Assembly: GCF_003704105.1 (NCBI RefSeq)
Contig: NZ_QUOQ01000005.1
Location: forward strand, 124,001-188,000
Direction of reading: 5' to 3'
Length of the DNA stretch: 64,000 bases
Source: Brevundimonas lutea
Lineage (GTDB): Bacteria > Pseudomonadota > Alphaproteobacteria > Caulobacterales > Caulobacteraceae
Below are positions 24,186-34,256 of the stretch, piece after piece (position 1 is the stretch's first letter; every line of letters starts with the position of its first letter). The notes beneath the pieces are model-generated. The model made no database searches, was not told the origin of the DNA, and saw nothing but the letters and a program-made list of their open reading frames with translations. The translations under genes and the position numbers were made by a program.

Positions 24186-24584
24186 TTACCAGCGACGGTC
24201 CTGGCGCCAATCGCGGCGGTCACGACGGTTTTCGCGGCGATGTTCGCGATAGTCGCGGCGCTGTTCCCAGCGCGGGTCGCGGCTGTTGATGCCGTGCTCC
24301 CGCTCCCAGTGCCCCTGGTTCCGGTAGCAACGGCCGCCGCGGTAATAGTCGCAGTCGTCGTCGTTGGCGGCCTGGGCGTAGCCGACTGCGGCGCCGGCGG
24401 CCGCGCCGCCCAGCACATAGTTTCGGTCGCCGTTGCCGACCAGGGCGCCGCCCACGGCGCCGATGGCCGCGCCGATCAGGGCGTCTTTGGCCTTGTCGTC
24501 CTGGGCCGCGGCCGGCTGGGCGGCGGCGAGGGTCAGGGCCAGGGCGCCGGCCGCACCACTGATCAGGGTTTTAAACTTGGTCAT
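24186..24584 (-). CDS. Secreted glycine-zipper protein with Arg/Asp-rich tail
   Basis: The 132-residue protein has a cleavable signal peptide ([20 protein letters not shown] ... AQPAAAQ), then a glycine-zipper segment [16 protein letters not shown] and [17 protein letters not shown]-terminal half follows with four Cys-containing or strongly charged stretches ([16 protein letters not shown], then Arg/Asp repeats). Glycine-zipper proteins sit in or at the outer membrane. ATG 24584 was chosen because it begins the signal peptide. Function unknown. Confidence 0.8.
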   Translation of the reverse strand: MTKFKTLISGAAGALALTLAAAQPAAAQDDKAKDALIGAAIGAVGGALVGNGDRNYVLGGAAAGAAVGYAQAANDDDCDYYRGGRCYRNQGHWEREHGINSRDPRWEQRRDYREHRRENRRDRRDWRQDRRW

Positions 24585-24707
24585 CGTCTGCCCTTTCACA
24601 TCTTCCGCCGGACGGACCGCCCGGCATGACATCGACCTTAGACGCCCGCGTCTGAACGCCCTTCGAGCCCGTCGTTCATTTTCGCTTCATGTGAATCTGG
24701 CCGCGGC

Positions 24708-24733
24708 CTTGACCCTGACACATCCCCCCCCTA
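24708..24733 (+). promoter_or_regulatory. Probable sigma-32 promoter of groESL
   Basis: CTTGAC (24708) and CCCCCCTA (24726), 12 bases apart, resemble the alphaproteobacterial heat-shock consensus CTTGAA-N-CCCCAT. The predicted transcript would begin just before the CIRCE element. The match in the -10 region is moderate. Confidence 0.5.
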
Positions 24734-24746
24734 CCTCGACGGCGCG

Positions 24747-24773
24747 TTGGCACTCACCGGCCGCGACTGCCAA
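24747..24773 (+). promoter_or_regulatory. CIRCE element (HrcA operator) upstream of groESL
   Basis: TTGGCACTC-N9-GACTGCCAA: the two 9-base arms are complementary except for one base and match the CIRCE consensus TTAGCACTC-N9-GAGTGCTAA in spacing and core. It lies 62 bases before groES. HrcA would repress the operon here. Confidence 0.9.
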
Positions 24774-24834
24774 CAGTCGCGCCGGCGGGGACCTCGAACT
24801 CACAGCCTACCAACCCCTCAGGGAGAGCAATCAG

Positions 24835-25122
24835 ATGGCGTTTCGTCCTCTCGGCGACCGCGTGCTGGTCAAGCGCGTCGAAGAAGAATCCAAGACCAAG
24901 GGCGGGATCATCATCCCCGACACCGCCAAGGAAAAGCCGCAGGAAGGCGAAGTCGTCTCCGTCGGGCCCGGCGCCCGCGACGACAAGGGCGTGGTCAACG
25001 CCCTGGAGCTGAAGGCCGGCGACCGCATCCTGTTCGGCAAATGGTCGGGCACCGAGGTCAAGATCGACGGTGAAGACCTGATCATCATGAAGGAATCCGA
25101 CGTCCTGGGCGTGCTTTCCTAA
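24835..25122 (+). CDS. groES: Co-chaperonin GroES
   Basis: The 95-residue Cpn10 caps the GroEL ring. It has [20 protein letters not shown], the mobile loop [29 protein letters not shown] and [22 protein letters not shown] 24835 follows GGGAGAGCAATCAG. It is controlled by CIRCE and probably sigma-32, and is followed by groEL 55 bases downstream. Confidence 0.98.
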   Translation: MAFRPLGDRVLVKRVEEESKTKGGIIIPDTAKEKPQEGEVVSVGPGARDDKGVVNALELKAGDRILFGKWSGTEVKIDGEDLIIMKESDVLGVLS

Positions 25123-25165
25123 GCACCCGCGTCGAAACTTTCACCCCACGAATTCATAGAGATAG

Positions 25166-26827
<1,662 letters not shown>

Positions 26828-26858
26828 GTCCGAAGCTCAGTTCACACTGATACGGATA

Positions 26859-26888
26859 GGGCGGGTCCAGAGATGGGCCCGCCCTTTT
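26859..26888 (+). terminator. Intrinsic terminator of groESL
   Basis: The stem GGGCGGGTCC/GGGCCCGCCC with one G-T pair and loop AGAGAT is followed by TTTTCC. It lies 31 bases after the groEL stop. Confidence 0.88.
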
Positions 26889-26946
26889 CCTTGGCCACCG
26901 ACCCGTCCGTCGTGCGTTGATGGCGACCGGCTGATATCAGGATCCC

Positions 26947-27828
26947 ATGACCCAGACCTCTCCTCGCCTGCGCAAGGCCGTGCTGCCCGTGGCGGGCCTC
27001 GGCACCCGGGTGCTGCCCGGCACCAAGACCACGCCCAAGGAACTGCTGAACGTCGTCGACCGACCGATCCTCAGCTATATCGTCGAGGAGGCGCGCGCGG
27101 CGGGGATCGAGCACATCGTCTTCGTCACCGGCCGGTTCAAACAGGCCATCGAGGACTATTTCGACCACCAGGTGGAGCTGGAGGCCCAGCTGGAGGCCAA
27201 GGGCAAGACCGAGATCCTCGACCAGCTGCTGGCCGAACTGCCCAAACCCGGCGAGATGAGCTTCGTGCGCCAGATGGCGCCCAAGGGCCTGGGCCACGCC
27301 GTATGGTGCGCCCGCGACGTGGTGGGAGACGAGCCTTTCGCGGTGATCCTGCCCGACGTCATCGTCGACGCCGAACCGGGCGCGCTGAAACAGCTCGTCG
27401 CGGTGTTTAACGAGACCGGCGGCAATGTCATCGGCGTCGAACGGGTGGCCGAGAGCGAAACCCACAAATACGGCATCGTCGATCCCGAGGGCGACAGCTC
27501 CGGCCGCCGCATCGCCATGAAGGGCATGGTCGAAAAGCCGGCCCAGGGGACGGCGCCGTCCAACCTGTCGATTTCGGGCCGCTACATCCTGCAACCGCGC
27601 CTGTTCGACTTGCTGGCGGACCAGGGCAAGGGCGCGGGCGGCGAGATCCAGCTGACCGACGCCATGGCGCGGCTAATGACGGAGCAGGACTTCACGGCGG
27701 TGGAGTACGAAGGCGTCACCCATGACTGCGGCGACAAGATCGGGCTGCTGAGGGCCAATGTCGCCTTGGCGCTGAAACGGCCCGACCTGGGAGAGGCAGC
27801 TCGCAAGGCGGTGAGCGACCTTCTGTAG
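26947..27828 (+). CDS. galU: UTP--glucose-1-phosphate uridylyltransferase
   Basis: The 293-residue nucleotidyltransferase makes UDP-glucose from UTP and glucose-1-phosphate. It shows AVLPVAGLGTRVLPGTKTTPKELL (nucleotide loop), DRPILSYIVEEA, FVTGRFKQAIEDYFD, ILPDVIVDAEPG and GMVEKPAQGTAPSN. It lies 53 bases upstream of sqdB on the same strand and would supply its UDP-glucose, so a shared unit for UDP-sulfoquinovose synthesis is likely. Confidence 0.95.
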   Translation: MTQTSPRLRKAVLPVAGLGTRVLPGTKTTPKELLNVVDRPILSYIVEEARAAGIEHIVFVTGRFKQAIEDYFDHQVELEAQLEAKGKTEILDQLLAELPKPGEMSFVRQMAPKGLGHAVWCARDVVGDEPFAVILPDVIVDAEPGALKQLVAVFNETGGNVIGVERVAESETHKYGIVDPEGDSSGRRIAMKGMVEKPAQGTAPSNLSISGRYILQPRLFDLLADQGKGAGGEIQLTDAMARLMTEQDFTAVEYEGVTHDCGDKIGLLRANVALALKRPDLGEAARKAVSDLL

Positions 27829-27881
27829 CCTTTCGCGGAGCCGCCGGCTGGGCTAGGCGTTCGGGCCTGAAGGAGTTCCCG

Positions 27882-29102
27882 ATGACGAAACGCGTTCTGG
27901 TTCTGGGCGGCGACGGCTTCTGCGGCTGGCCGACGGCGCTGCATCTCTCGGCCGAAGGCTGGGACGTGACCATCGTCGACAACCTCAGCCGGCGGAACAT
28001 CGACAACGAACTCGAGGTCCAGAGCCTCACTCCGATTCGGCCGCTGGGGGAGCGGGTCGCGGCCTGGCGAGAGGTGTCGGGCAAGACGATCGGGATCGAG
28101 ACCATTACCCTCGGCAAGGATTTCGACCGGTTCGTTGAGCTGCTGAAGCGCGAACGGCCGGACGCCATCGTCCATTTCGCCGAACAGCGGGCCGCGCCCT
28201 ATTCGATGAAGTCGGCCCGGCACAAGCTCTACACCGTCGACAACAATCTGAACGCCACCAATCATGTGCTGGCGGCCATGGTCGAGAGCGGCCTGGACAT
28301 CCACCTGGCGCATCTGGGCACCATGGGCGTCTACGGCTATGCGACCGCCGGCCTGACCATCCCCGAGGGTTATCTGCCGGTCACGGTCCAGACCGCGAAC
28401 GGGCCCGTGGAGCAAGAGATCCTGTTCCCGCCGAACCCGGGCTCGATCTATCACATGACCAAGACGCAGGATGCCCTGCTGTTCCAGTTCTACGCCAAGA
28501 ACGACGGCCTCCGGATAACCGACCTGCATCAGGGCATCGTGTGGGGCACCCAGACCGACGAGACCCGGCAGGATGAGCGCCTGATCAACCGCTTCGATTA
28601 CGACGGTGACTACGGCACGGTGCTGAACCGTTTCCTGATGCAGGCGGCGGTGGGCTATCCGCTGACCGTGCACGGCACCGGCGGCCAGACCCGAGCCTTC
28701 ATCCACATTCAGGATACGGTGCGTTGCGTGGCCCTGGCGCTGGGCAATCCGCCGGCCCGGGGAGAGCGGGTCCGCATTCTCAACCAGATGACCGAGAGCC
28801 GCCGTGTGCGCGACCTGGCCCAGAAGGTCGCCGACATGACCGGCGCCGCCGTCGAATTCGTCGCCAACCCGCGCCAAGAGGCGGACGAGAATGAACTGGT
28901 CGTCGAGAACCAGGGCTTCAAGGACCTGGGCCTCAGTCCGATCACGCTTGAGGATGGGCTGCTTGACGAGGTGACCCAGATCGCCCGCCGCTACGCCGAC
29001 CGCGCCGACCTGGCCAAGGTGCCGTGCGTTTCGGCCTGGAACTCGGCCCGGGCCGAGGCCTTGACCCCGCCGCCCCCGCCCGAGCGGCTGCGCGTCGTCT
29101 GA
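27882..29102 (+). CDS. sqdB: UDP-sulfoquinovose synthase (SQD1/SqdB)
   Basis: The 406-residue SDR-type enzyme converts UDP-glucose plus sulfite to UDP-sulfoquinovose, the head-group donor of the sulfolipid SQDG. The NAD loop has the SQD1-specific form VLGGDGFCGWPTALHLS. Further SQD1 blocks are VHFAEQRAAPYSMKS, HLGTMGVYGY (catalytic Thr region), YHMTKTQDALLFQFYAKND (catalytic Tyr-x3-Lys) and LHQGIVWGTQT. AAGGAG lies ahead of ATG 27882. The glycosyltransferase step (SqdX/SqdD type) is not in the window. Confidence 0.93.
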   Translation: MTKRVLVLGGDGFCGWPTALHLSAEGWDVTIVDNLSRRNIDNELEVQSLTPIRPLGERVAAWREVSGKTIGIETITLGKDFDRFVELLKRERPDAIVHFAEQRAAPYSMKSARHKLYTVDNNLNATNHVLAAMVESGLDIHLAHLGTMGVYGYATAGLTIPEGYLPVTVQTANGPVEQEILFPPNPGSIYHMTKTQDALLFQFYAKNDGLRITDLHQGIVWGTQTDETRQDERLINRFDYDGDYGTVLNRFLMQAAVGYPLTVHGTGGQTRAFIHIQDTVRCVALALGNPPARGERVRILNQMTESRRVRDLAQKVADMTGAAVEFVANPRQEADENELVVENQGFKDLGLSPITLEDGLLDEVTQIARRYADRADLAKVPCVSAWNSARAEALTPPPPPERLRVV

Positions 29103-29106
29103 GCGG

Positions 29107-29979
29107 ATGAGCGAGGAGGGCAAGGGCGGACGGGTGCTGATCTTCGGCGCCGGATATCTGGGCGAGGCCTTGCTGCGCCGCCTGATCGCACAGGGCCGGG
29201 CCGTCTCCGCCACTTCTCGGGACCAACAGCGTCGCGGCGAGATGGAAGCGCGTGGCGCCAAAGCCATCGATCCCGGTGACGCCGAGACCTTGCGCGACGC
29301 TGTCGCCGAAGCCGCAGCCATCCTCGTCACCGCGCCGCCGGAAGCGGGGGGTTGTCCCGGCGCACGGGCTCTCCTTCCGGCCCTGTCCGCGTCCGGCGCC
29401 TATCCCGACTGGATCGGCTATGTGTCCTCGACCGCCGTCTATGGCGATCGCGCCGGGGGCTGGGCTTTCGAGGGAGATGCGCTAAACGCCGCCAGCCTGG
29501 AGGGCGCGCGACGGGTCAAGGCGGAGCGGGAATGGCTGGACGCCGGGCAAGGCATGGGACTGACGGTGCAGGTCTTCCGTCTGCCGGCCATCTATGGTCC
29601 CGCACGCTCGCCGATCGACAAGCTGAAGCGTGGCGACGCGCGCCTGATCCGTAAGCCCGGGCAGGTGTTCAACCGCATCCATGTCGAGGATGCCGTGGAT
29701 GGCCTGTTGGCCTCGATGAGGCGACCTCGGCCGGGCGCCATCTACAATCTCACCGACGACACGCCCGAGGCTGCGGATGTCGTCATGGCCTGGACGGCCG
29801 AGCGCCTGGGCCTGTCGCGGCCAACGGAGATCGACTGGACCGACGCCGAAGTGTCGGACGGCATGCGCCGTTTCTATCTGGATTCCAAGCGTGTCTCGAA
29901 CGCGCTCGCCAAGGCCGAACTGGCCTGGCGACCGCACCACGCCGACTGGCGCGATGGAATCGCCGGCCTGATCGACTAA
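29107..29979 (+). CDS. NAD(P)-dependent epimerase-like SDR protein (YeeZ type)
   Basis: The 290-residue extended-SDR protein has the N-terminal dinucleotide loop LIFGAGYLGEALLRRL, the active-site region GYVSSTAVYGDRAG and VFRLPAIYGPARSP. The usual Tyr-x3-Lys is altered (RRVKAEREWL follows), so true epimerase activity is uncertain. It begins 4 bases after the sqdB stop and is probably the third gene of the galU-sqdB unit. It could act on a nucleotide sugar or be a redox-sensing relative. Confidence 0.78.
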   Translation: MSEEGKGGRVLIFGAGYLGEALLRRLIAQGRAVSATSRDQQRRGEMEARGAKAIDPGDAETLRDAVAEAAAILVTAPPEAGGCPGARALLPALSASGAYPDWIGYVSSTAVYGDRAGGWAFEGDALNAASLEGARRVKAEREWLDAGQGMGLTVQVFRLPAIYGPARSPIDKLKRGDARLIRKPGQVFNRIHVEDAVDGLLASMRRPRPGAIYNLTDDTPEAADVVMAWTAERLGLSRPTEIDWTDAEVSDGMRRFYLDSKRVSNALAKAELAWRPHHADWRDGIAGLID

Positions 29980-29982
29980 ATG

Positions 29983-30732
29983 TCAGCCGCCGGTGGCGCC
30001 GGCCTGGGGCGAGCTTTCTTCCGAAGGCTGACCCGGCGTGGTGGCGGTCGTGGTCGGCTGGCCGGCGGCGCCGGTGACGGGCGCGCCGTCGACGGCGGCG
30101 GGATCGGCCGGGACCGGAGCCTCGCCCTCCGTCGTGGCCGCCTCGCCCTCGGCTCCGGCCGCGGCGCCCGGCTGGCGCGACGGGTCGGGAGCCGGAATGG
30201 CGTAACCGCCGGACCCCTGTGAACGCAGATAGGCGATCAGCGCCACGCGCTCCTCGGTGTTGCGCAGGCCCGCGAAAGACATCTTGGTGCCCGGCACGAC
30301 GCGCGCGGGAGCGGTGATGAATTCGTCGAGGTGATCATAATCCCAGGTCGGGCGCGCCGCCGCATGCTCTGTCATGGCGGGCGAATAGGCGAAGCCGGCC
30401 GCGTGCATCACCGGTCCGCCGACGACGCCGTACAGGTTCGGGCCGATACCGGCCGCGCCGCCCTGATTGATCGTGTGGCAGGCCGCGCAACGGGCGAAGG
30501 CGCGCTCGCCGGCAGCGACGTCGGCGATCGGCAGCACCGTGCCCCAATCCGGCGGCAACTCGGGCTCGGCCGCGCCGCCCGCCGCTTCCTCAGGGGCGTC
30601 GATGAAATAGCCCATCTTCTCCGGCTCATGGCTGGAGTAGATGAAGCCGGAGGCTTGCTGCACCACCAGGATGGTGAAGGCGGTGGCCAGGCCCGCGCCG
30701 AGAATCTTGTTCCACTTGAGGTCGCCGCTCAT
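29983..30732 (-). CDS. Membrane-anchored c-type cytochrome (CycM-like)
   Basis: The 249-residue protein has one N-terminal membrane helix (ILGAGLATAFTILVVQQASGF), then a class I cytochrome c domain with haem motif CAACH (residues 82-86), IGPNLYGVVGGPV and an axial Met in VPGTKMSFAGL. A Pro/Ala/Thr/Glu-rich tail of about 75 residues follows. Related CycM proteins carry electrons from the bc1 complex to terminal oxidase while tethered to the inner membrane. It is convergent with the SDR gene and divergent from kdsB. Confidence 0.9.
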   Translation of the reverse strand: MSGDLKWNKILGAGLATAFTILVVQQASGFIYSSHEPEKMGYFIDAPEEAAGGAAEPELPPDWGTVLPIADVAAGERAFARCAACHTINQGGAAGIGPNLYGVVGGPVMHAAGFAYSPAMTEHAAARPTWDYDHLDEFITAPARVVPGTKMSFAGLRNTEERVALIAYLRSQGSGGYAIPAPDPSRQPGAAAGAEGEAATTEGEAPVPADPAAVDGAPVTGAAGQPTTTATTPGQPSEESSPQAGATGG

Positions 30733-30831
30733 GCGCGTCGTCGGTCCCGTATTCAGCCACAGTCGAACAGGCGCGACCGGGGCCTCGCCTTGCGTGCGGC
30801 TGTCTTACACGCTAGCGCCCGGATCGCAACG

Positions 30832-31554
30832 ATGAACCCGCTGATCGTCATCCCGGCGCGCATGGCCGCGACCCGACTGCCCGGAAAGCCTCTGGCCGAC
30901 ATCGGCGGGCTTCCGATGATCGTGCGCGCCTTCCAGCAGGCGGAGCGCTCCGAACTGCCTGTCCTGGTCGCCGCCGGCGACGCCGAGATCGTCGAGGTGG
31001 TCGAGGCCCACGGCGGCCGGGCGGTGCTGACCGATCCCGCCCTGCCATCCGGGTCTGACAGGGTGCGTGCGGCCCTCCACGCCGTTGACCCGGAGCGGCG
31101 TCATGATGCGGTGATCAACCTGCAGGGGGATATGCCCCTGGCCGATCCGGCCATCGCGCGCCTTTGCGCCGAAACCCTGGCGGCGCGGCCCGACTGCGAC
31201 ATCGCAACCCTGGTGGCTAAGGAAGCTTCGTTCGCCGATCGCACCAATCCGGACGTGGTTAAGGCTGTTCTGGCGCTCGCCGCCGACGGCCGTTCCGGAA
31301 GGGCCCTCTATTTCACTCGCTCGACCCTCTACGGCGAGGGACCGGTCTGGCGGCATGTCGGTGTCTACGGCTACCGTCGCGCAGCGCTGGAGCGGTTCTG
31401 CGCGGCGCCGCCGAGCGCGCTGGAGCGGCGCGAGAAACTGGAGCAGCTGAGAGCGCTGGAACTGGGCATGATCATCGACGCCGCGGTGATCGAGGCCGCG
31501 CCGCTGTCGGTCGACAATTTCGATGACCTGGAGGCTGTGCGGGCGCTGGCCTGA
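30832..31554 (+). CDS. kdsB: 3-deoxy-manno-octulosonate cytidylyltransferase
   Basis: The 240-residue enzyme activates Kdo as CMP-Kdo for lipopolysaccharide core synthesis. It shows VIPARMAATRLPGKPLADIGG (nucleotide loop, split by context), PSGSDRVRAAL, VINLQGDMPLADP, YFTRSTLYG and VGVYGYRRAALERF. The EKLEQLRALELG block near the end is diagnostic. ATG 30832 is the family start; the longer frame from 30331 is antisense to the cytochrome gene. Confidence 0.94.
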   Translation: MNPLIVIPARMAATRLPGKPLADIGGLPMIVRAFQQAERSELPVLVAAGDAEIVEVVEAHGGRAVLTDPALPSGSDRVRAALHAVDPERRHDAVINLQGDMPLADPAIARLCAETLAARPDCDIATLVAKEASFADRTNPDVVKAVLALAADGRSGRALYFTRSTLYGEGPVWRHVGVYGYRRAALERFCAAPPSALERREKLEQLRALELGMIIDAAVIEAAPLSVDNFDDLEAVRALA

Positions 31555-31564
31555 GCGCCGCGCA

Positions 31565-31609
31565 CGAAGAAGGGCCGCCCCGTCGCCGGAACGGCCCTGA
31601 TCGTCTTCG
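31565..31609 (+). terminator. Hairpin terminator after kdsB, GAAGA/TCTTC-flanked type
   Basis: CGAAGA plus AGGGCCG pairs with CGGCCCT and, after a 5-base bulge, TCTTCG. It lies between the convergent kdsB and sciP genes and shares its lead-in with the hairpin at 24132. Confidence 0.7.
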
Positions 31610-31620
31610 GTCGATCGGGA

Positions 31621-31905
31621 TCAGGCGCGATAGTGCTGAATGCGCGTGGTCCGGAGGCCCTGCATGCCCCATTTGTCGATCGCCGCCTGCCAGGCCACGA
31701 ACTCCTCGGCCGTAAGGCGATAGCGCGCTAGCGCCTCATCCAGCTCCAGCAGTCCGCCGCGCACGGCGGCCACCACCTCGGCCTTGCGCCGGATCACCCA
31801 GCGGTCGGTATTGGGCGGAGGCAGGTCCGCCAAGGTCAGCGGAGTCCCGTTCGGTCCCACCACGTATTGTTCGCCTTTGCTGTTAAGGCGTCGCTCGGTC
31901 AGCAT
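31621..31905 (-). CDS. sciP: CtrA inhibitor SciP (DUF1153)
   Basis: The 94-residue protein matches SciP over its length: LTLADLPPPNTDRWVIRRKAEVV, then the helix-turn-helix LDEALARYRLTAEEFVAWQ and the C-terminal KWGMQGLRTTRIQHYR. In Caulobacter, SciP binds CtrA and blocks its recruitment of RNA polymerase late in the cell cycle. Here it is the last gene of the minus-strand order fliK-flgD-flgE-sciP, 184 bases after flgE. That gap holds two GANTC sites and a GTTAG/CTAAC palindrome, so it probably has its own promoter. Confidence 0.95.
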   Translation of the reverse strand: MLTERRLNSKGEQYVVGPNGTPLTLADLPPPNTDRWVIRRKAEVVAAVRGGLLELDEALARYRLTAEEFVAWQAAIDKWGMQGLRTTRIQHYRA

Positions 31906-31983
31906 GGGCTTAAGCCTCTGTCACCACCACCATCGTGAGCGTGACCATACCGATCGGCCGCTAAAGGCCGCTTAAGCGCCGTG

Positions 31984-32000
31984 GTTAGGAAGACTCTAAC
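31984..32000 (-). promoter_or_regulatory. GTTAG-N7-CTAAC palindrome with a GANTC site upstream of sciP
   Basis: The palindrome GTTAGGAAGACTCTAAC overlaps the GANTC site GACTC (31992-31996). A second GANTC lies at 32081. TTA-type half sites 7 bases apart recall CtrA boxes (TTAA-N7-TTAA), but each differs by at least one base. The rest of the flgE-sciP gap (31906-32089) shows no gene. Assignment as a CtrA or GcrA/CcrM control site is inference. Confidence 0.45.
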
Positions 32001-32089
32001 GCGAGCCTTCCCGAACCAACGTTCGACGCCAATTTTCGAGCAACGATCCATGGGTTAGCGAGAAGTGTTAATGATCCCCCGAGTCATCG

Positions 32090-33493
32090 TCACCGCTTGA
32101 TGCGGATCAATTCTTCCAACATTTCGTCGGCGGTGGTGATGATCTTGGATGAAGCGGAATAGGCCCGCTGGGTGGTGATCAGGCCGGTGAATTCGGCCGA
32201 AAGGTCCACGGTGGACGCTTCCAGCTGAGACGCACCGATCAGGCCCGCGCCGCCCGAGCCGGGGGCTTTGAGGTTGTAGGTGCCTGACCCCTGGCTGACC
32301 GCATAGGCGTTGCCGTTGACCGGCTTGAGGCTATCCGGGCTGGGGAAGGTGGCCAGGGCGACCTGACCGATCCGGCGGGTCACGCCGTTATCGAAGATGG
32401 CCGAGACATAGCCCTCCTCGTCGATCTCGATGTTCGACAGATTGCCGAACGGGGTGCCGTTGGTGGTGACCGCCTGAACCACCGACTGGCTGTCGTACTG
32501 GGTCAGGCCGCCGGCCGCGGTCATCAGGTCGAACTGGATGGTCTGGGAGGCGATGCCAAGATCGGTGGCCCAGATGGCGTCGACGCCGGGCGCCGCCGCC
32601 GACCCCGAAGCACCCAGCGTCAGCACGGCGTCGGCCGGGTCGGTGAACAGGGCGTCCGGGAGAGCGGCGGTGGCGGCCGCGTCGAGGCGTCCGTCCTGGG
32701 TGAAGACAACGCGACCCGAGCGGATCATGTCGCCGCCTTCCAGGTCGCCGGGAGCGCCGTAAATCTCGACGTGCCATTCGTTGGGGTTCTCGCCCTTGAG
32801 GAAGGCCATCGACACCGAACGTTGGCCGCCCTTGGAGTCCGACACCGGCACCGACATCAGGAAGTCGGGCTTGATGCCGCCCGTGCCGTCGGGGGTCCAC
32901 ATGGCCATGTTGTTGGTGGCCGGGTCGTAGGTGGCGATGTCGGGATTGACCGCCTGGCCCGAGCGGAGATTGGCGTTGATGCCGACGCGGGTGGTCGGCT
33001 CGGCCGTGCCGCCGACAGTGCCGACGTTTATCGACTGCAGGCGGCTGAGGTCCGAGGGGTCGGTGGCGACATTGCCGTCGCCGTCTGCTGGCCAGCCCTG
33101 CAGATACAGGCCCGCAGAGTTCTTCAGATAGCCCATCTCGTCGACGCGGAAGGCGCCGGCGCGAGTGAAAAGGCGGGTGTCGGTGATCTCGACCCCCTCG
33201 GCCTTGTCGGTGACCACGAAGAAGCCGCGGCCCGAAATGCCCAGATCGGTCGAGGAGGTGGTCCGCTGGAGTTGGCCATTGTCGGAGACATAGTGACGGG
33301 CCGAAGCGGTCACGCCGCCGGCGGAATAGCCGGCGCCCGAGTTCTGACCGTTGATCACGGTCTGGAACTCAGCCTGGCTGCGCTTGTAGCCGACCGTATT
33401 CACGTTCGCGATGTTCTGGGAAATCGCCGCCAGGGCGGCGGAATTCGCGGTCAGGCCGGAGACCCCGGCCAGCAGTGCGCTGTTGATGCTCAT
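32090..33493 (-). CDS. flgE: Flagellar hook protein FlgE
   Basis: The 467-residue axial protein has the N-terminal rod/hook motif SALLAGVSGLTANSAALAA and ISQNIANVNTVGYKRSQAEF. The C-terminus is LEASTVDLSAEFTGLITTQR, then YSASSKIITTADEMLEELI, the paired coiled-coil ends of axial proteins. The central variable domain contains FlgE blocks such as FFVVTDK and GNAYAVSQGSG. It assembles on the rod under the FlgD cap. It lies 16 bases downstream of flgD in the fliK-flgD-flgE operon. Confidence 0.96.
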   Translation of the reverse strand: MSINSALLAGVSGLTANSAALAAISQNIANVNTVGYKRSQAEFQTVINGQNSGAGYSAGGVTASARHYVSDNGQLQRTTSSTDLGISGRGFFVVTDKAEGVEITDTRLFTRAGAFRVDEMGYLKNSAGLYLQGWPADGDGNVATDPSDLSRLQSINVGTVGGTAEPTTRVGINANLRSGQAVNPDIATYDPATNNMAMWTPDGTGGIKPDFLMSVPVSDSKGGQRSVSMAFLKGENPNEWHVEIYGAPGDLEGGDMIRSGRVVFTQDGRLDAAATAALPDALFTDPADAVLTLGASGSAAAPGVDAIWATDLGIASQTIQFDLMTAAGGLTQYDSQSVVQAVTTNGTPFGNLSNIEIDEEGYVSAIFDNGVTRRIGQVALATFPSPDSLKPVNGNAYAVSQGSGTYNLKAPGSGGAGLIGASQLEASTVDLSAEFTGLITTQRAYSASSKIITTADEMLEELIRIKR

Positions 33494-33509
33494 GGTCTGG
33501 TGTCCTTGA

Positions 33510-34253
33510 TCAGAAGAGGTTGAGCGGGTTCAGGGCGGAGGCGACCCTTGAGATCGCCCCTGCGCCGGGCAGGCTGAGCCCGCCGGTATCCGGCTCGAAT
33601 TCTTCAAGCGCGATGACGGAGGAAAGCGGCAGGATGGCCCCGCCAACGGTGAGGTAGGGTTCGCCGTCGTACATCTCGACGCCGGTGACGCGGCCGCGGG
33701 TCAGGACCTGGGAGTCGACGCCGGTCCCGTTGGGACCCGTGGCCGTGATCTTCATGGTGTAGACGGAGCCGTCCTGGGCCTGGCCGCCGCCGGTCGTCTG
33801 ACCGTCCCAGGAGAAGTCGTGGACCCCGGTGGTCAGGTCTTCGGCCTCGCCGGTGAAAACCACCTTGCCGGTGGCGTCCAGAATTTCGACCTTGGCCGAG
33901 GTGGCGTCCTTGGCCAGTTCGTAGCTCCAGGTCGCCTGGCCGTCCTCGAACTTGACGGCCGACCAGGCTGCGGTGGCCTCCTTGCCGATGTAGTTTGTGG
34001 CGTCGGACAAGCTGGCGCCGCCATTCTGGGCCAGGAGGCTGGTCAAGAGATCGTTGGTCAGCAGCTGCTGCTCGACCCCGGCCATCTGGGTCAGCTGGGC
34101 GGTGAACTCATTGGAATCCAGCGGCGACAGCGGATCCTGATTCTTGAGCTGGGCTGTCAGCAGCGTCAGGAAGGTCTCGAAGTTCGAGGCCAGCATCGCG
34201 CCGCCGGCGTTGATGCGCCCCGACGAGTCGGCTGTGGAAATGGCGTCAACCAT
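33510..34253 (-). CDS. flgD: Flagellar hook capping/assembly protein FlgD
   Basis: The 247-residue protein has the FlgD N-terminal block FETFLTLLTAQLKNQDPLSP then LDSNEFTAQLTQMAGVEQQL, and a C-terminal Ig-like/FlgD tudor domain with SWDGQTTGGGQAQDGSVYTM. It forms the scaffold at the hook tip and is discarded when the hook is complete. It starts 3 bases after the fliK stop. Confidence 0.95.
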   Translation of the reverse strand: MVDAISTADSSGRINAGGAMLASNFETFLTLLTAQLKNQDPLSPLDSNEFTAQLTQMAGVEQQLLTNDLLTSLLAQNGGASLSDATNYIGKEATAAWSAVKFEDGQATWSYELAKDATSAKVEILDATGKVVFTGEAEDLTTGVHDFSWDGQTTGGGQAQDGSVYTMKITATGPNGTGVDSQVLTRGRVTGVEMYDGEPYLTVGGAILPLSSVIALEEFEPDTGGLSLPGAGAISRVASALNPLNLF

Positions 34254-34256
34254 GGT

